In this document: piece by piece, positions 50,051-58,754 of the stretch
Layout of the letters: every line of letters begins with the position of its first letter
Position numbering within the stretch: position 1 is the first letter of the stretch
Origin: an uncultured Maribacter sp.
GTDB taxonomy: Bacteria > Bacteroidota > Bacteroidia > Flavobacteriales > Flavobacteriaceae
Reading direction: 5' to 3'
NCBI RefSeq assembly: GCF_947500405.1
Contig: NZ_CANMRY010000001.1
Coordinates: forward strand, 310,001-374,000
Length of the DNA stretch: 64,000 nt
Translations under genes and position numbers: made by a program
Notes under the pieces: model-generated
The model's database searches: none
Told to the model about the DNA's origin: nothing
The model's input: only the letters and a program-made list of their open reading frames with translations

Positions 50051-52060
50051 CTATTTATTTTCATTAATATAATTCAGCAAAATGCTTTTAACATCATCTA
50101 CTGTACCTTGTTCAAGTCCATTATTTAAGTTGGCACCTGTTATCCAATACAAAATCATACCCGCATCAGAGCAATCCCATTTTCCTTTTTGAAACTTAAC
50201 TACATCATCCACCTCAGCCATTTTACCATACAACCATACCTGTTGTAACCTTGGGTCTTTATGGTCTCTAGCCCAATCCCACTCAGCAATATTTACTTTA
50301 AGTTTTATGTTCTGGTCTGGAATTCTAACTTCTTCAACTCCAAAATCTAATATTTGCTGCCAAGTATAAAAATCTCCTGCGTCGTCATTTGCAGGGTGGT
50401 GTGTTATTACTTTTACATGTTTATGTTTGTCTTTAGAGCTCGCATCAAGTGCAAAACCAATTATATCAGGTTCGCCTGCCTCTATAATCCATAGTGGGTC
50501 TTCAGCTGTAGACGCGTTAATAGCTTTAGCTAAATCTTTAATAGTTTCATCTATATTCCATTTTGCATCTAAAAATTTAAGCCCATCAAAACCACCCCAT
50601 CGTCTTGCTGTAACATCGCAAACACTTTGCATAAGAGCATGACGTTCCATTTCTGCTTTTTCAGAAATTCTGTTGACACGAACAATATCACAACTATGAG
50701 AATAGTGTACCAATGTGTTTTCTAAACCTGTGGCTCTTAATAAGGCTAAGGTAATGGCAGTACCACCTAAATCGTCAGGGTCGGGTGAGTTACCATCGGC
50801 AACAACAGCAATACGACCTTTAGGCGCTTTAATTACAGGTGCTGTGTTTTGCGCAACCTTTATTGCCCCATTATAAGGTGTTTTTATGACCTCTTTACCT
50901 TTACCAACTGGGGTAAAAATAATACCTGACCAACGTGCTCTTGCCCATTCTTTTCCGTCTGCACTTCCAATTTTGGCAATGACCATGATTTTATCACCTT
51001 TTTTAAATTTTACATTTTCCCAGAGGGCGTTGCTACTTTCCCCTTCTTCAAACACATCTTGTGTTAGTGGCGGTTTAAACGTTCCTAATTTTTTATCATT
51101 GATATGTATTGCAAACTCAGATTGTCCATCATTTTCACCAACTGCCACAAATACCAAGTCATAATTTCCGTTTTTAAACGTAAAAGGCGTTGTTGTTTGC
51201 GCTTCCTTTTGCTTGTTTGGGTTAATACCTAGCCATTTACCTTCAGCGTGTTTATAAAACCCTGTGCCTTTTATTGGAAAATCATCAATAGGTAGGGTTT
51301 TATTTTCAATATTAGAAGCTGCTATTTGTTTGTAATACGATTGCATAGGCCAAAGCGTGGTTACTTTTAAACCTTCGTCTTTTGGCGTGTACGTACTGTC
51401 TTTGGTTAAAATGAATTTATCAAACTCAAAACCATCTTCACGCATACTAAATTGTATATCATGAACACCTGCTTTTTCTATATCCAAATAGATTTCTTTA
51501 GCTATACCGCAATGCTCTTCTTTTGTTCTTTGCTTACTCTCCCAGGTCCATTTATTTTTGCCTTCACACCATTGCATGCGTTGTCCGTGCTCTGGCCACT
51601 CTCCATTTAAACCAACATGTATACCATTATCCTCACTCCCTGTGCTAAATGCACGTACCCAAACGTAATAACGTCCTGGATTACTAAATCTAACTTTATA
51701 ATGCAAGATACCGATTTCACCTGCCTTATTGGAAAAGTTTTCGCCTTGGACTAGCTTATCGGAATGTGTTATTCTTGTATCTGGTAATATTTCAATGTAA
51801 GTATCATTACTTGCATTTATGTGATGTGGAGCGTCTTCATCACTACCTACATTAGATACAGCATTCTTTGAAGTGATATACCATTGTCGTAGTTCTGAAT
51901 TGCTCTGTTTATTGAAGTATTCAGCTTCAACAGCAACCATACCGTTATTTTCTTGAAATATAACTTCATTATCAACAATAGGCGTATTGAATTTTGTGGA
52001 CTGCGCGTTCAAAAATAAACTTGATACGATAAGCAAAAACGATACTAATTTTATTTTCAT
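50051..52060 (-). CDS. Exported protein: carbohydrate-binding modules plus nucleoside-hydrolase-like domain
   Basis: The 669-residue protein has a signal peptide ending at LFLNAQ. Residues about 35-220 are a GH115-C-like jelly roll (GMVAVEAEYFNKQ, RFSNPGRYYVWVRAFS), and about 260-390 form a second beta domain. Residues about 410-669 start VVADGNSPDPDDLGGTAI, resembling the calcium-binding DPDD loop of nucleoside hydrolases, and continue with HYSHSCDIVRVN and WIIEAGEPDIIGFAL. I know no established sugar-releasing activity for this arrangement. Position between GH78 and a sulfatase suggests action on glycan fragments. The gene at 58755-60326 has a related fold. Confidence 0.65.
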   Translation of the reverse strand: MKIKLVSFLLIVSSLFLNAQSTKFNTPIVDNEVIFQENNGMVAVEAEYFNKQSNSELRQWYITSKNAVSNVGSDEDAPHHINASNDTYIEILPDTRITHSDKLVQGENFSNKAGEIGILHYKVRFSNPGRYYVWVRAFSTGSEDNGIHVGLNGEWPEHGQRMQWCEGKNKWTWESKQRTKEEHCGIAKEIYLDIEKAGVHDIQFSMREDGFEFDKFILTKDSTYTPKDEGLKVTTLWPMQSYYKQIAASNIENKTLPIDDFPIKGTGFYKHAEGKWLGINPNKQKEAQTTTPFTFKNGNYDLVFVAVGENDGQSEFAIHINDKKLGTFKPPLTQDVFEEGESSNALWENVKFKKGDKIMVIAKIGSADGKEWARARWSGIIFTPVGKGKEVIKTPYNGAIKVAQNTAPVIKAPKGRIAVVADGNSPDPDDLGGTAITLALLRATGLENTLVHYSHSCDIVRVNRISEKAEMERHALMQSVCDVTARRWGGFDGLKFLDAKWNIDETIKDLAKAINASTAEDPLWIIEAGEPDIIGFALDASSKDKHKHVKVITHHPANDDAGDFYTWQQILDFGVEEVRIPDQNIKLKVNIAEWDWARDHKDPRLQQVWLYGKMAEVDDVVKFQKGKWDCSDAGMILYWITGANLNNGLEQGTVDDVKSILLNYINENK

Positions 52061-52066
52061 TTTTAA

Positions 52067-54841
52067 TTATTTAAGTTTTGACTGAAATTCGTATGATCCA
52101 GCTTGTACTTCTAATACGAATGTATCTTTCTCAGTATTAACTAATTTTACATTTGAATTGTCTTCAAGAGTAGTGCCGTTTAACAAGAGAGATTGTTTCG
52201 TGTCTGCTGGAATAACAACTTTTGCTGTTGTATTTGGAGGAACAACCACTTCTAATTTAAAATCATTATCTGCGATTCTCCATGAAGAAGATATTTTACC
52301 GTAAGGCGAATTTAAATTTGCTGATGCCGATGTTAAAGGCTGTCTTACTTGAGGTGCAATACTAATAGTTTTATAACCTGGTTCTAAAGGCGCTATTCCA
52401 GCAATACGCTCATACATCCATTCTCCTATAGCACCATAAGCATAGTGGTTTAAGCTATTCATTTTCATTGGATTGAAACCATCTTTTTTACTGTAACTAT
52501 TCCAACGTTCCCAAATAGTGGTTGCGCCTTGATTTATAGAATAGAACCAAGAAGGATACGTTTCATTGAACAAAATCTTATACATCAAATCTATTTCTCC
52601 TGTTGCATCTAAAACTTCAGATAATAACGGTGTTCCTAAAAATCCTGTTCTTAAATGATTATCGGCTTCTGCTATTTTTCTTAATAAATGTTTTTTAGCA
52701 TTTGCATTATTATCCCCAGATAGTAAATCAAAGGCTAAAGCCAACAAATAAGAGGTTTGTGTCTCAGCAACGTCTTTTACTTTTCCTTTCTCAAAAAATT
52801 TGTTTTCAAAAGCATTTGCAACCGTTTTATATATAGCATTATATTTTTCAAATTCTTCGGTTTTACCTAAAGTTTTCGCTGTTTTTGCTGTTAAGTTTGC
52901 TGAATGTGCAAAAAACGCAGTTCCTATTAAGGAATGTGATGTATCTCCTTTAGGACTATCATTTTCAGGAAGTGGCTGCAACCAGTCTGCAAAAAAGCCC
53001 ATAGAAGAGATGTAATTTTTAGTTACGCTTTCATGGTATTTTACCCAACCTTTCATGGTTTCAAAATTCTCTTCTAGAATTTTTTTATCTCCTGTTCTTT
53101 GGTAAATTTTCCAAGGAATAATAGTACATGCATCTCCCCAACCTGCACTTACTTTATTATTAAATAACACATCTGGTACTACCCATGGCACAGCTCCATT
53201 ATCATATTGCGACTCGCCAACACTTTGCATCCAGCTTGCCCAAAATTTATATACATCGGCATTAAACATAGATGCTGGGGCAAATACTTGTGCATCTGCT
53301 GTCCATCCCATACGTTCATCACGCTGCGGACAATCGGTTGGAATATCAAAAAAGTTCCCTCTTAATCCCCAAACGATATTGCTTTGTAATTGATTTAACT
53401 TTTCGTGAGATGATGTAAATGTTCCGTTTTCTTCAAAATCTGAATATTGCACTAATCCTGTTACCCAATCTTTTGATGGGGTTTTTGAAGTGTCATATCC
53501 ACTTAATTCTAAATACTGAAATCCATGAAATGTAAATTTTGGCATCCACTCTATTACACCATCTTCTGAAGCTGTATAATAATTCGTTGATAGTGCTGTT
53601 CTATAATTCTCCGTGTAAAAAGTTCCGTCAGGAGATAACATTTCTGCAAATCTTATTTTAAGTGTTTGTCCTTTTTTCATAGGTACTTTAAGCAACGGCA
53701 CACCTACCATATTTTGTTGTAAATCAAAAACAGCTGTTCCATCTTTTTCTACAACTTCCTGCGTTGCTAACTCAATTTTAGTTTTAACAGTGGTATGTCT
53801 TTTTGGCTCTAAACGGATGTCATTCGTTACAGGAAACGTATTTACAGACTCCCATGTTTTATCATTAAAATTATTTGTAGTCCAATTTGGCATTTCTAAA
53901 TTGGCATCATAGGTTTCTCCATCGTAAATCTCTGATATTCTAGTTGGTCCGTTTGTTGTACCTTTCCAAGTATCATCAGATAAAATCATTTCTTTAGAAC
54001 CATCTTTCATCGTTAATTCTAATTGAAATAACATTTTAGGAGTTTCAGTATCAACCCACAACTCTTTTTCCCAACCTAAACGTCCTGAATGCCATCCTGC
54101 AGCAAGCTCAACACCTATGGTATTTTGTCCAGATTCTATTACATCGGTAACATCGTAGGTGATTGTTTCAATACGTTCTTTATAAGGCGTATATCCCGGA
54201 GGCATTACATCATCACTAACATCTTCTCCATTTATAGCCACATCAAATACTCCTTTTGCTGTAATGTATAATCTTGCTGATGCTACATCATTAGACAATT
54301 CGAAACCTTTTCTTAAGTATTGTGGTCTGTGAACGATATTTTCTTGGCTTCCTAAAAGCTTTTCCTTTTTGGTATCTAAGCCAATCCATTTTGCTTTCCA
54401 ATCGTTATTCGTTAATAAACCTAACTCAAAATGATTCATTTCACTCCATTTGGAAGCTTCGTTATCTTGGTTCCAGTATTTCACTTGCCAGTATACTTTT
54501 TGACGTGATTGTAAAGCTGTTCCAGCATATTTTACCCAAGTAGATTGAGCTGTTTGTTGCTTTTCAGAGTTCCATAAATCTGCATTGTCAGGTAACAAAT
54601 CTGGGGTACTAGCCACTACTATTTGATATGCTGATTGACTTAAAACGCCTTCCGAAACTGGCAATTGCCAAGAGAAACTAGGTGTTTTATCATAAAACCC
54701 TAACGGGTTTTCAAATCCTTCTGAAATGGTTAATTTTTGAGCTTCTGCTATAGTTGTTTGTTCTTTACATGACGTATAGCTCAAAAAAACACAAGCAAAC
54801 AAAGCACATCCAAAATATTTTAAGTTCATTTTTTTTAACAT
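52067..54841 (-). CDS. GH78 alpha-L-rhamnosidase, copy 2
   Basis: The 924-residue lipoprotein (FLSYTSCKEQT) has the GH78 order: N-terminal Ig-like sheet with SEGFENPLGFYDKTPSFSW, jelly-roll domains (SARLYITAKGVFDVAING), then the (alpha/alpha)6 barrel. The catalytic region is TDCPQRDERMGWTADAQVF (Asp508, Glu509) and the general base is in GATTIWERWNSY. It hydrolyses terminal alpha-L-rhamnose by inversion. It is a close paralogue of the next upstream gene and follows it by 3 bases, so it arose by tandem duplication. No obvious inactivating change is seen. Confidence 0.93.
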   Translation of the reverse strand: MLKKMNLKYFGCALFACVFLSYTSCKEQTTIAEAQKLTISEGFENPLGFYDKTPSFSWQLPVSEGVLSQSAYQIVVASTPDLLPDNADLWNSEKQQTAQSTWVKYAGTALQSRQKVYWQVKYWNQDNEASKWSEMNHFELGLLTNNDWKAKWIGLDTKKEKLLGSQENIVHRPQYLRKGFELSNDVASARLYITAKGVFDVAINGEDVSDDVMPPGYTPYKERIETITYDVTDVIESGQNTIGVELAAGWHSGRLGWEKELWVDTETPKMLFQLELTMKDGSKEMILSDDTWKGTTNGPTRISEIYDGETYDANLEMPNWTTNNFNDKTWESVNTFPVTNDIRLEPKRHTTVKTKIELATQEVVEKDGTAVFDLQQNMVGVPLLKVPMKKGQTLKIRFAEMLSPDGTFYTENYRTALSTNYYTASEDGVIEWMPKFTFHGFQYLELSGYDTSKTPSKDWVTGLVQYSDFEENGTFTSSHEKLNQLQSNIVWGLRGNFFDIPTDCPQRDERMGWTADAQVFAPASMFNADVYKFWASWMQSVGESQYDNGAVPWVVPDVLFNNKVSAGWGDACTIIPWKIYQRTGDKKILEENFETMKGWVKYHESVTKNYISSMGFFADWLQPLPENDSPKGDTSHSLIGTAFFAHSANLTAKTAKTLGKTEEFEKYNAIYKTVANAFENKFFEKGKVKDVAETQTSYLLALAFDLLSGDNNANAKKHLLRKIAEADNHLRTGFLGTPLLSEVLDATGEIDLMYKILFNETYPSWFYSINQGATTIWERWNSYSKKDGFNPMKMNSLNHYAYGAIGEWMYERIAGIAPLEPGYKTISIAPQVRQPLTSASANLNSPYGKISSSWRIADNDFKLEVVVPPNTTAKVVIPADTKQSLLLNGTTLEDNSNVKLVNTEKDTFVLEVQAGSYEFQSKLK

Positions 54842-54844
54842 GAT

Positions 54845-57634
54845 TTAAAGTTTAGTTTGAAAGTTATAGGTTCCTGGTTCTGCTAAAAATATTACTGAAT
54901 TATCATCAGAACTCATTAATTTTAAATTTGAATTCTCTGTAAAAATACTTCCATTTTCTAATAAATTATCCTTATTTCCATAAGGAATATGTACTTCTGC
55001 TGATGTACCAGGAGGAATAACAACATCAAGATTAAAAGAAGCATTCTCAATCCTCCAAGATGATGATACTTTTCCATAAGGTGTTTTTACACTTGCTGAA
55101 GCTGACGTTAAAAACTCGGTATTTGGCAAAGGTGCAATTCTAATTTTTTTGTATCCTGGTGTTAAGGATGCTAAACCAGCAATACGCTCGTACATCCATT
55201 GGCCAATAGCTCCGTATGCATAATGATTTAGACTATTCATACTTTGTGAATTGTAACCACCTTCTTTACTAAAGCTATTCCAACGTTCCCACATCGTCGT
55301 TGCCCCTTGATTTATAGAGTAAAACCAAGATGGATAGGTTTCTTTAAATAGAATTTTATACATCAAATCTATTTCTCCAATATCATCTAAAACCTTTGGT
55401 AAAATTGGTGTTCCTAAAAATCCTGTTCCTAAATGATAATTGGCATTTTTAATTTCTTCCAACAAATATTGCTGTGCTTTTAGTTTGGTTTCCGGTTTAA
55501 ATAATTCTAAATATATACCTAGTAAATAACTTGTTTGCGTTTGTCTTTCTTGTTTAAACTTTCCGTTTTCATCAAAAAATTCATTTTCAAAAGTGTTGGC
55601 AACAGTTTTATATAAGGCTGCATATTTTTTTTCCTCGTCTGTTTTACCCAAAACACCAGCAATTTTAGATATTAAATGTGCGGAATGTGCAAAATAAGCG
55701 GTACTAATTAATTCCTTTGGTGTATCTCCTCTATTTGCTTTTTTTAAACTCTTAGAAGGATATGGCTGCAACCAATCTCCAAAAGAATGCATTATCGGGA
55801 TATAAGGTTTCTTTTTAACTTTAGATTGGTAGTACCCAACCCATTTTTTTGCAGATTCATAACTATCTTCAAGTACAGTAATATCTCCTGTAATATTATA
55901 AATATCCCAAGGAACAATAACACAGGCATCTCCCCAACCAGAACCACCATTTTTGTTTTGCAGTACATCTGGCACTATAAAAGGCACTAAACCGTTTTTA
56001 TGCTCAGACTGATTTTCTCTTAAACTTTGCAACCAAGCCGTCCAAAAAGCGTGAGTACTATAATTGAACAATGCTGTTGGTGCAATTACTTGTGCATCTC
56101 CTGTCCAACCCAAGCGTTCGTCACGTTGCGGACAGTCTGTAGGCACATCAAAAAAGTTATCTCGTAACCCCCAAGTAATATTATTTTGTAATTGATTCAA
56201 CTTATCGTCAGAAGATGTAAACGTTCCGTTTTTCTCAAAATCTGAATGTTGTACTATACCTTGCACCCAAGAAGCGTCTGGTTTCGCATTTTTATCGTAA
56301 CCACTTAATTCTAAAAATTGAAATCCGTGAAACGTAAATTTTGGAACATATTCTACAACACCATCTTTAGCTGCTACGTAATAATCGGTTGACTTTGCAG
56401 AACGATAATTTTTAGTATAAAAGGTATTGTCTTTCAGTAACATTTCAGAAAAACGTATTTTTAAGGTATCGCCTTTTTTCATCGGCACTTTTACTCTTGG
56501 CACACCTACCATATTTTGTTTCATATTAAAAACCGATGTATTTTCTTTAACCGAAACAATTTCTACATCGTTTAAAACGATTTGATTTTTTACGGTATGA
56601 TGTCTTTTGGGAGCTAATTTAACATCCTTAGCTATTGCTTCAACTTCAACCGATTTCCAGTTAGAGTCGTCAAAAGCAACAGTGTTCCAATTTGGTATTT
56701 CAAAATTTGCATCATACACTTCGCCATCGTAAACACTCGCTAAACGTATTGGTCCGTTGGTTGTTCCTCTCCAAGATTCATCAGAAACAATGGTTTGTTT
56801 TGATCCATCTTTCAGCACAACTTCTAACTGACATAGAATTTTTGGTGATGCAAAATTTTCATACAATGCTCTACCTCTACTAATTCTTCCAGAATGCCAT
56901 CCTGAAGCTAACTCAACCGCTAAAGCGTTTTTACCAGCTTGTAAAAGTTTAGTAACATCATAAGTCAATGTTTCTATACGATGATTGTATGGTGTCCAAC
57001 CCGGAGTCATAACATCTTCACTAACGTCTTTTCCATTTAAATACACATCAAAAACACCTTTTGCTGTAATATATAGTCTTGCTGAAACAACATCCGAAGC
57101 TAACTCAAAACCTTTTCTTAAATATTGTGGTCTGTGCATTAAAAATTTACGAACGCCTTTAATGCTATCTTTTGCAGTATCTAATCCTGTCCATTGGGCT
57201 TGCCAATCGTCATTTTTTAACAAACCCAATTCAAAAGAATTGATTTCGCTCCAATCTGAAGCATTTTCATCTTGATTCCAATACCTTACTTGCCAATATA
57301 CTTTATGTCTAGATTTTAGTTCTTTTCCTTGATATTTCACAAAAGTAGATTGTGTACTTTTTTGCTTTTTAGAATCCCATAAATCGGCATTACTAGGTAA
57401 TAATTCTTTTGACGATGCTACAACTATTTGATAAGCAGATTGCGATTTAATTTGTTCTGAAACAGGTAATTTCCATGAAAACGTTGGATTTGCATTATAG
57501 AATCCTGTTGGGTTTTTAAAGCCTTCGGATAGTGTAAGTTCTTGTGGTTTTTCAACTATTTCTTGGACGCAAGATATCATTCCAATTGATAAAACCAATA
57601 AAGAAAAAATTAGCACTAGAGACTTAAGCTTCAT
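54845..57634 (-). CDS. GH78 alpha-L-rhamnosidase, copy 1
   Basis: The 929-residue lipoprotein (SIGMISCVQEI) parallels the downstream GH78 protein domain by domain: SEGFKNPTGFYNANPTFSW at the N-terminus, the GVFDVYLNGKDVSED jelly roll, TDCPQRDERLGWTGDAQVI near residue 510 with the catalytic Asp and Glu, and GATTMWERWNSF with the base. It heads a seven-gene operon. The two copies differ in loops around the barrel (for example KGGYNSQSMN versus DGFNPMKMN), so they may prefer differently substituted oligosaccharides. Known family members act on rhamnose linked to glucuronate or other sugars. Confidence 0.93.
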   Translation of the reverse strand: MKLKSLVLIFSLLVLSIGMISCVQEIVEKPQELTLSEGFKNPTGFYNANPTFSWKLPVSEQIKSQSAYQIVVASSKELLPSNADLWDSKKQKSTQSTFVKYQGKELKSRHKVYWQVRYWNQDENASDWSEINSFELGLLKNDDWQAQWTGLDTAKDSIKGVRKFLMHRPQYLRKGFELASDVVSARLYITAKGVFDVYLNGKDVSEDVMTPGWTPYNHRIETLTYDVTKLLQAGKNALAVELASGWHSGRISRGRALYENFASPKILCQLEVVLKDGSKQTIVSDESWRGTTNGPIRLASVYDGEVYDANFEIPNWNTVAFDDSNWKSVEVEAIAKDVKLAPKRHHTVKNQIVLNDVEIVSVKENTSVFNMKQNMVGVPRVKVPMKKGDTLKIRFSEMLLKDNTFYTKNYRSAKSTDYYVAAKDGVVEYVPKFTFHGFQFLELSGYDKNAKPDASWVQGIVQHSDFEKNGTFTSSDDKLNQLQNNITWGLRDNFFDVPTDCPQRDERLGWTGDAQVIAPTALFNYSTHAFWTAWLQSLRENQSEHKNGLVPFIVPDVLQNKNGGSGWGDACVIVPWDIYNITGDITVLEDSYESAKKWVGYYQSKVKKKPYIPIMHSFGDWLQPYPSKSLKKANRGDTPKELISTAYFAHSAHLISKIAGVLGKTDEEKKYAALYKTVANTFENEFFDENGKFKQERQTQTSYLLGIYLELFKPETKLKAQQYLLEEIKNANYHLGTGFLGTPILPKVLDDIGEIDLMYKILFKETYPSWFYSINQGATTMWERWNSFSKEGGYNSQSMNSLNHYAYGAIGQWMYERIAGLASLTPGYKKIRIAPLPNTEFLTSASASVKTPYGKVSSSWRIENASFNLDVVIPPGTSAEVHIPYGNKDNLLENGSIFTENSNLKLMSSDDNSVIFLAEPGTYNFQTKL

Positions 57635-57665
57635 AAATAAAAAAATAAGTTAAAAAGATATTATT

Positions 57666-57710
57666 GCAATTTCTCTTTTTTCAGTAATAAAACTGTCCTG
57701 TTGTATCTCG
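57666..57710 (-). promoter_or_regulatory. CAGGA-type site of the GH78 operon
   Basis: The minus strand reads GAGATACAACAGGACAGTTTTA (A of CAGGA at 57696). At the expected distance the -7 element is poor (GAAATTGC, three of six fixed bases), though AAATTG one base off resembles it. The site precedes the first GH78 gene by about 60 bases. It is the weakest of the seven sites in its core promoter. Confidence 0.45.
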
Positions 57711-57861
57711 ATTTATAATTAAATTATTTTAATTAAACTCAATTTACACAATACTTGCGTTTAATACTCTAGATTAAGAAAGTAATAAGGGAAGAACTAC
57801 CATAACTGTCAATTGGCTAAAACATGTTCTTTTCTCACAACTTAAATTCATTAAAAATAAA

Positions 57862-57882
57862 GGCATACCATAATTTTATGCA
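57862..57882 (-). terminator. Possible weak terminator after the acetolactate-decarboxylase-like gene
   Basis: Read on the minus strand GCATA, a nine-base loop and TATGC form a short stem followed by CTTTATTTTT, about 40 bases after the stop at 57919. The stem is only five pairs. The rest of the gap 57635-57918 holds the GH78 promoter and nothing else I recognise. Confidence 0.3.
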
Positions 57883-57918
57883 TGAAAGTTATCGCGCAAA
57901 AAATGGGTGTCATAAAGT

Positions 57919-58740
57919 TTAGTTATACTGGAACTCACTATCCAATTTTACGTTTTCAAAGGTTTTATTTTTAGGAAGGTCAAACGCATAGCTTGTTTTT
58001 TGGTCCCAAGGCACCTCTATATCATGCTTGGTTTTGAATTCCATAACATGTCCTCCCCACTTACGATCATCAGAAATAAAATGAAAATGATGACCAAAGG
58101 CGTTAATATTACCTATGTATTCGGGACAATAAAAACCAACTAAAGTACCACTAATATTTTCGGCTTCAAAAACTGGACGAATTGGTAATAGTACATCAAG
58201 CCCATCTGTAAATGGTTTTTCAACCTTGGGTACGCCACCAAGTTTTATATAATCGAGCTTAACAGGGACTCTGTATGCATAAAAATAATGCTCAGATTCC
58301 ATTTTGGTATTTAGCATATTTTGAAAAGAAGGATAATCTACAGGTCCTTTTATTTGAAAAACACCTTCCTCATGAAAAAAAGTGGCATCAGCATAGACAA
58401 TTTCATCCTCATCTTGCCCAACACTTATTTCTCCATTTTCTCTTATTCTGTAAGGAACTCCATCTAGCATTACTAATTCTCCATCGAGAGAATCAAAAGA
58501 GCCTAGACCAATATCCCCTTTTGTTTTGAGTTCTGAAACTTTTAAATCACCATCAAAAACCTTATTTACAAAAGCAAACCAAATAGAGTATTGGTAGAAC
58601 ACATCTGGCTTTGAGGCTCTATCAGTATTAGATGTTTGAGAAACTTTCCTCTCCTCTTCTGATTTAGTGAACTTCGATTTTTCTTTACAACCAAAAAGAA
58701 ATGACACAACTAAACCGAAAAGCACAATTCTATTTTTCAT
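57919..58740 (-). CDS. Exported acetolactate-decarboxylase-like lipoprotein
   Basis: The 273-residue protein is a lipoprotein (FLFGCKEKS). From residue 50 it matches the acetolactate decarboxylase (BudA/AlsD) fold: VFDGDLKVSELKTKGDIGLG, LDGELVMLDGVPYRIRENG, SGTLVGFYCPEYIGNINAFG and the metal-binding GHHFHFISDDRKWGGHVMEF. True enzymes of this family are cytoplasmic and make acetoin, which makes no sense for a surface or periplasmic lipoprotein in a glycan operon. I infer a new role in sugar-fragment chemistry, for example a zinc-dependent elimination or epimerisation on a uronate. An oligosaccharide dehydratase (P29_PDnc) acting on ulvan fragments is known from Formosa agariphila; I cannot tell here whether the two are homologous. 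Confidence 0.8.
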   Translation of the reverse strand: MKNRIVLFGLVVSFLFGCKEKSKFTKSEEERKVSQTSNTDRASKPDVFYQYSIWFAFVNKVFDGDLKVSELKTKGDIGLGSFDSLDGELVMLDGVPYRIRENGEISVGQDEDEIVYADATFFHEEGVFQIKGPVDYPSFQNMLNTKMESEHYFYAYRVPVKLDYIKLGGVPKVEKPFTDGLDVLLPIRPVFEAENISGTLVGFYCPEYIGNINAFGHHFHFISDDRKWGGHVMEFKTKHDIEVPWDQKTSYAFDLPKNKTFENVKLDSEFQYN

Positions 58741-58754
58741 AATATTTTGGTGTT

